Shown here: in pieces, positions 63,224-64,000 of the stretch
How the letters are laid out: the number at the start of each line of letters is the position of its first letter
Position numbering within the stretch: position 1 is the stretch's first letter
From: Dietzia sp. B32
GTDB taxonomy: Bacteria > Actinomycetota > Actinomycetes > Mycobacteriales > Mycobacteriaceae
DNA length: 64,000 bases
Reading direction: 5' to 3'
Assembly (NCBI RefSeq): GCF_024732245.1
Contig: NZ_CP093845.1
Coordinates: 3,470,087 to 3,534,086 of the forward strand
Notes under the pieces: model-generated
What the model was told of the DNA's origin: nothing
Databases searched by the model: none
What the model saw: only the letters and a program-made list of their open reading frames with translations
Program-made: the position numbers and the translations under genes

Positions 63224-63823
63224 TCACCGGGCCGGTGTCGCCCGGATGTGCGCCCGCTCGCCCTGTCTGCCCACCAGGCTGAGGAACTCGACCGGGCCTG
63301 CGCTCGTGGCGCCGAACCAGTGCGGGGTGCGGGTGTCGAACTCGGCCGCTTCGCCCGGCGTGAGGATGAGGTCGTGCTCGCCCAGGACCAATCGCAGCCT
63401 GCCGTCCAGGACGAACACCCAGTCGTAGCCCTCGTGGACGTGGAGGTGGGGTTCGTCGTCGTCGCGACCGGTGGGGAGTACGAACTTGTACGCCTGGATC
63501 CCGCCTGGTCGGCGCGACAGCGGGATCACGGTCGCGCCGTGGTCGGTGGCGATCGGACGTAGCGTCACCCGCGGGTCGCCGGTCGGCGGGGCGTCGACGA
63601 GTTGGTCCAGGGTGACGCCGTGTGCCCGCGCCAGCGGCAGCAGTAGTTCGAGGGTGGGGCGGCGTTGCCCGGACTCGAGTCGGGAGAGCGTGCTGGTGGA
63701 GATGCCGGTGGACTCCGCCAGCGCGGTCAGCGTGAGGTCGCGGCGTTGCCGGAGGGCCCGCAGTCGGGGCCCCACCGCGTCGAGGGTGCGGGCGGTCGGG
63801 TCGGTCCCGTTCGGATCGGTCAT
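63224..63823 (-). CDS. XRE-family regulator with cupin domain
   Basis: This 199-residue HTH-cupin protein starts at ATG 63821-63823. The N-terminal helix-turn-helix is LRALRQRRDLTLTALAESTGISTSTLSRLESGQRRPTL. The C-terminal cupin has DDDEPHLHVHEGYDWVFVLDGRLRLVLGEH with the metal-ligand HLHVHEG motif. Such regulators often sense small metabolites and control an adjacent oxidoreductase. It is divergent from the truncated FAD oxidoreductase, with a TTGCC palindrome in the gap. Confidence 0.9.
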   Translation of the reverse strand: MTDPNGTDPTARTLDAVGPRLRALRQRRDLTLTALAESTGISTSTLSRLESGQRRPTLELLLPLARAHGVTLDQLVDAPPTGDPRVTLRPIATDHGATVIPLSRRPGGIQAYKFVLPTGRDDDEPHLHVHEGYDWVFVLDGRLRLVLGEHDLILTPGEAAEFDTRTPHWFGATSAGPVEFLSLVGRQGERAHIRATPAR

Positions 63824-63833
63824 GGGACCGACT

Positions 63834-63848
63834 TTGCCAGAACGGCAA
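63834..63848. promoter_or_regulatory. Small inverted repeat upstream of the XRE gene
   Basis: TTGCC-AGAAC-GGCAA is a perfect 5-5-5 palindrome, 11 bp before the XRE start codon, between divergent genes. It could be the autoregulatory operator. Confidence 0.4.
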
Positions 63849-63928
63849 TGAATGTTGCGTCTCGTGCGCGCGGAGGTCATCGTCGAGGGATGTGGGCCGG
63901 AACCGGTGGCCCGGACAGGGGGACGGAC

Positions 63929-64000
63929 ATGGACACGCACGACCGGGAACTGCGGGACGTGGTGGTGGTCGGCGGCGGAGCGGCCGGTTTGGGTGCCGCC
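63929..64000 (+). CDS. FAD/NAD(P)-dependent oxidoreductase, N-terminus only
   Basis: The first 24 codons are present and run off the window. MDTHDRELRDVVVVGGGAAGL has the GxGxxG dinucleotide-binding fold of thioredoxin-reductase-like flavoproteins. ATG 63929 follows AGGGGGA. It is divergent from the XRE-cupin regulator, a pairing that is common in actinobacteria. Nothing beyond the Rossmann start can be judged. Confidence 0.8.
   Translation, partial: MDTHDRELRDVVVVGGGAAGLGAA

Overview
The window is about 70% GC, densely packed and rich in GTG starts and 4-base ATGA/GTGA stop-start overlaps. It looks like a chromosome segment from a mycolic-acid actinobacterium (Mycobacteriales/Corynebacteriales). 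The family mix points to this order: an MTB12-like lipoprotein, a DUF222-HNH (13E12-type) gene, an EspC-like ESX protein, DUF6263 and LpqN relatives, IdeR-type iron boxes and a mycobacterial-type SOS box. From memory, the order asparaginase / lspA / rluD / dnaE1 / ilvA / treZ-treY-treX / SGNH acyltransferase / DUF2567 / nrtR-nadA-nadC follows the M. tuberculosis Rv1538c-Rv1596 backbone. Dietzia is my best guess at genus, but I cannot prove it. I see no rRNA, tRNA, CRISPR array, prophage or transposase.

Layout. 1-10.5 kb is housekeeping: partial asparaginase, two lipoproteins, lspA-rluD-membrane protein operon, rarD, dnaE1 and ilvA. 10.6-15.7 kb is an accessory cell-envelope island. It holds a Gly/Ser-rich secreted protein, three tandem paralogous secreted proteins and a divergent secreted protein with Ig-like domains, with lower GC than its surroundings. 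15.7-28.3 kb carries the glycogen-to-trehalose route (treZ, treY, glgX/treX). treZ is separated from treY by yigZ, a small membrane protein, a nitroreductase, an AbiEi/DUF559-like gene and an S4-domain gene. The AbiEi-like gene is bracketed by two copies of a palindromic intergenic repeat. An acyltransferase-SGNH gene follows glgX.

28.4-31.8 kb is NAD synthesis: a Nudix-related regulator (NrtR type, degenerate Nudix box) divergent from nadA-nadC, with a 23-bp palindrome between them; nadB is missing from its usual place. 31.9-37.5 kb contains hypothetical genes and a minus-strand operon (zinc alcohol dehydrogenase, histidine phosphatase, NAD(P)H-hydrate dehydratase), then a small solute-binding lipoprotein and a CDF transporter. 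37.6-41.5 kb is a putative type VII-secretion-associated locus (EspC-like protein, helical/Gly-zipper protein, membrane protein, LpqN-like protein) with a divergent membrane-anchored Cys-rich protein. 41.5-45.7 kb holds a phosphodiesterase, an SOS-boxed DUF222-HNH gene, a secreted protein and a YjbR protein.

45.7-56.6 kb is an iron-controlled hydroxamate siderophore locus. A desA-desB-[desC-desD fusion] operon runs left. A solute-binding protein, two permeases, an ATPase and a siderophore-interacting reductase run right. Each direction has its own IdeR/DtxR-like box. 57.4-59.3 kb is a biotin ECF transporter (bioY-bioM-bioN). 59.5 kb to the end has an exported protein of unknown function, a FtsX permease-ATPase-TetR operon and an XRE-cupin regulator divergent from a truncated FAD oxidoreductase.

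A recurring oddity is that at least five genes carry three in-frame copies of a 15- or 18-bp repeat in a low-complexity terminus.
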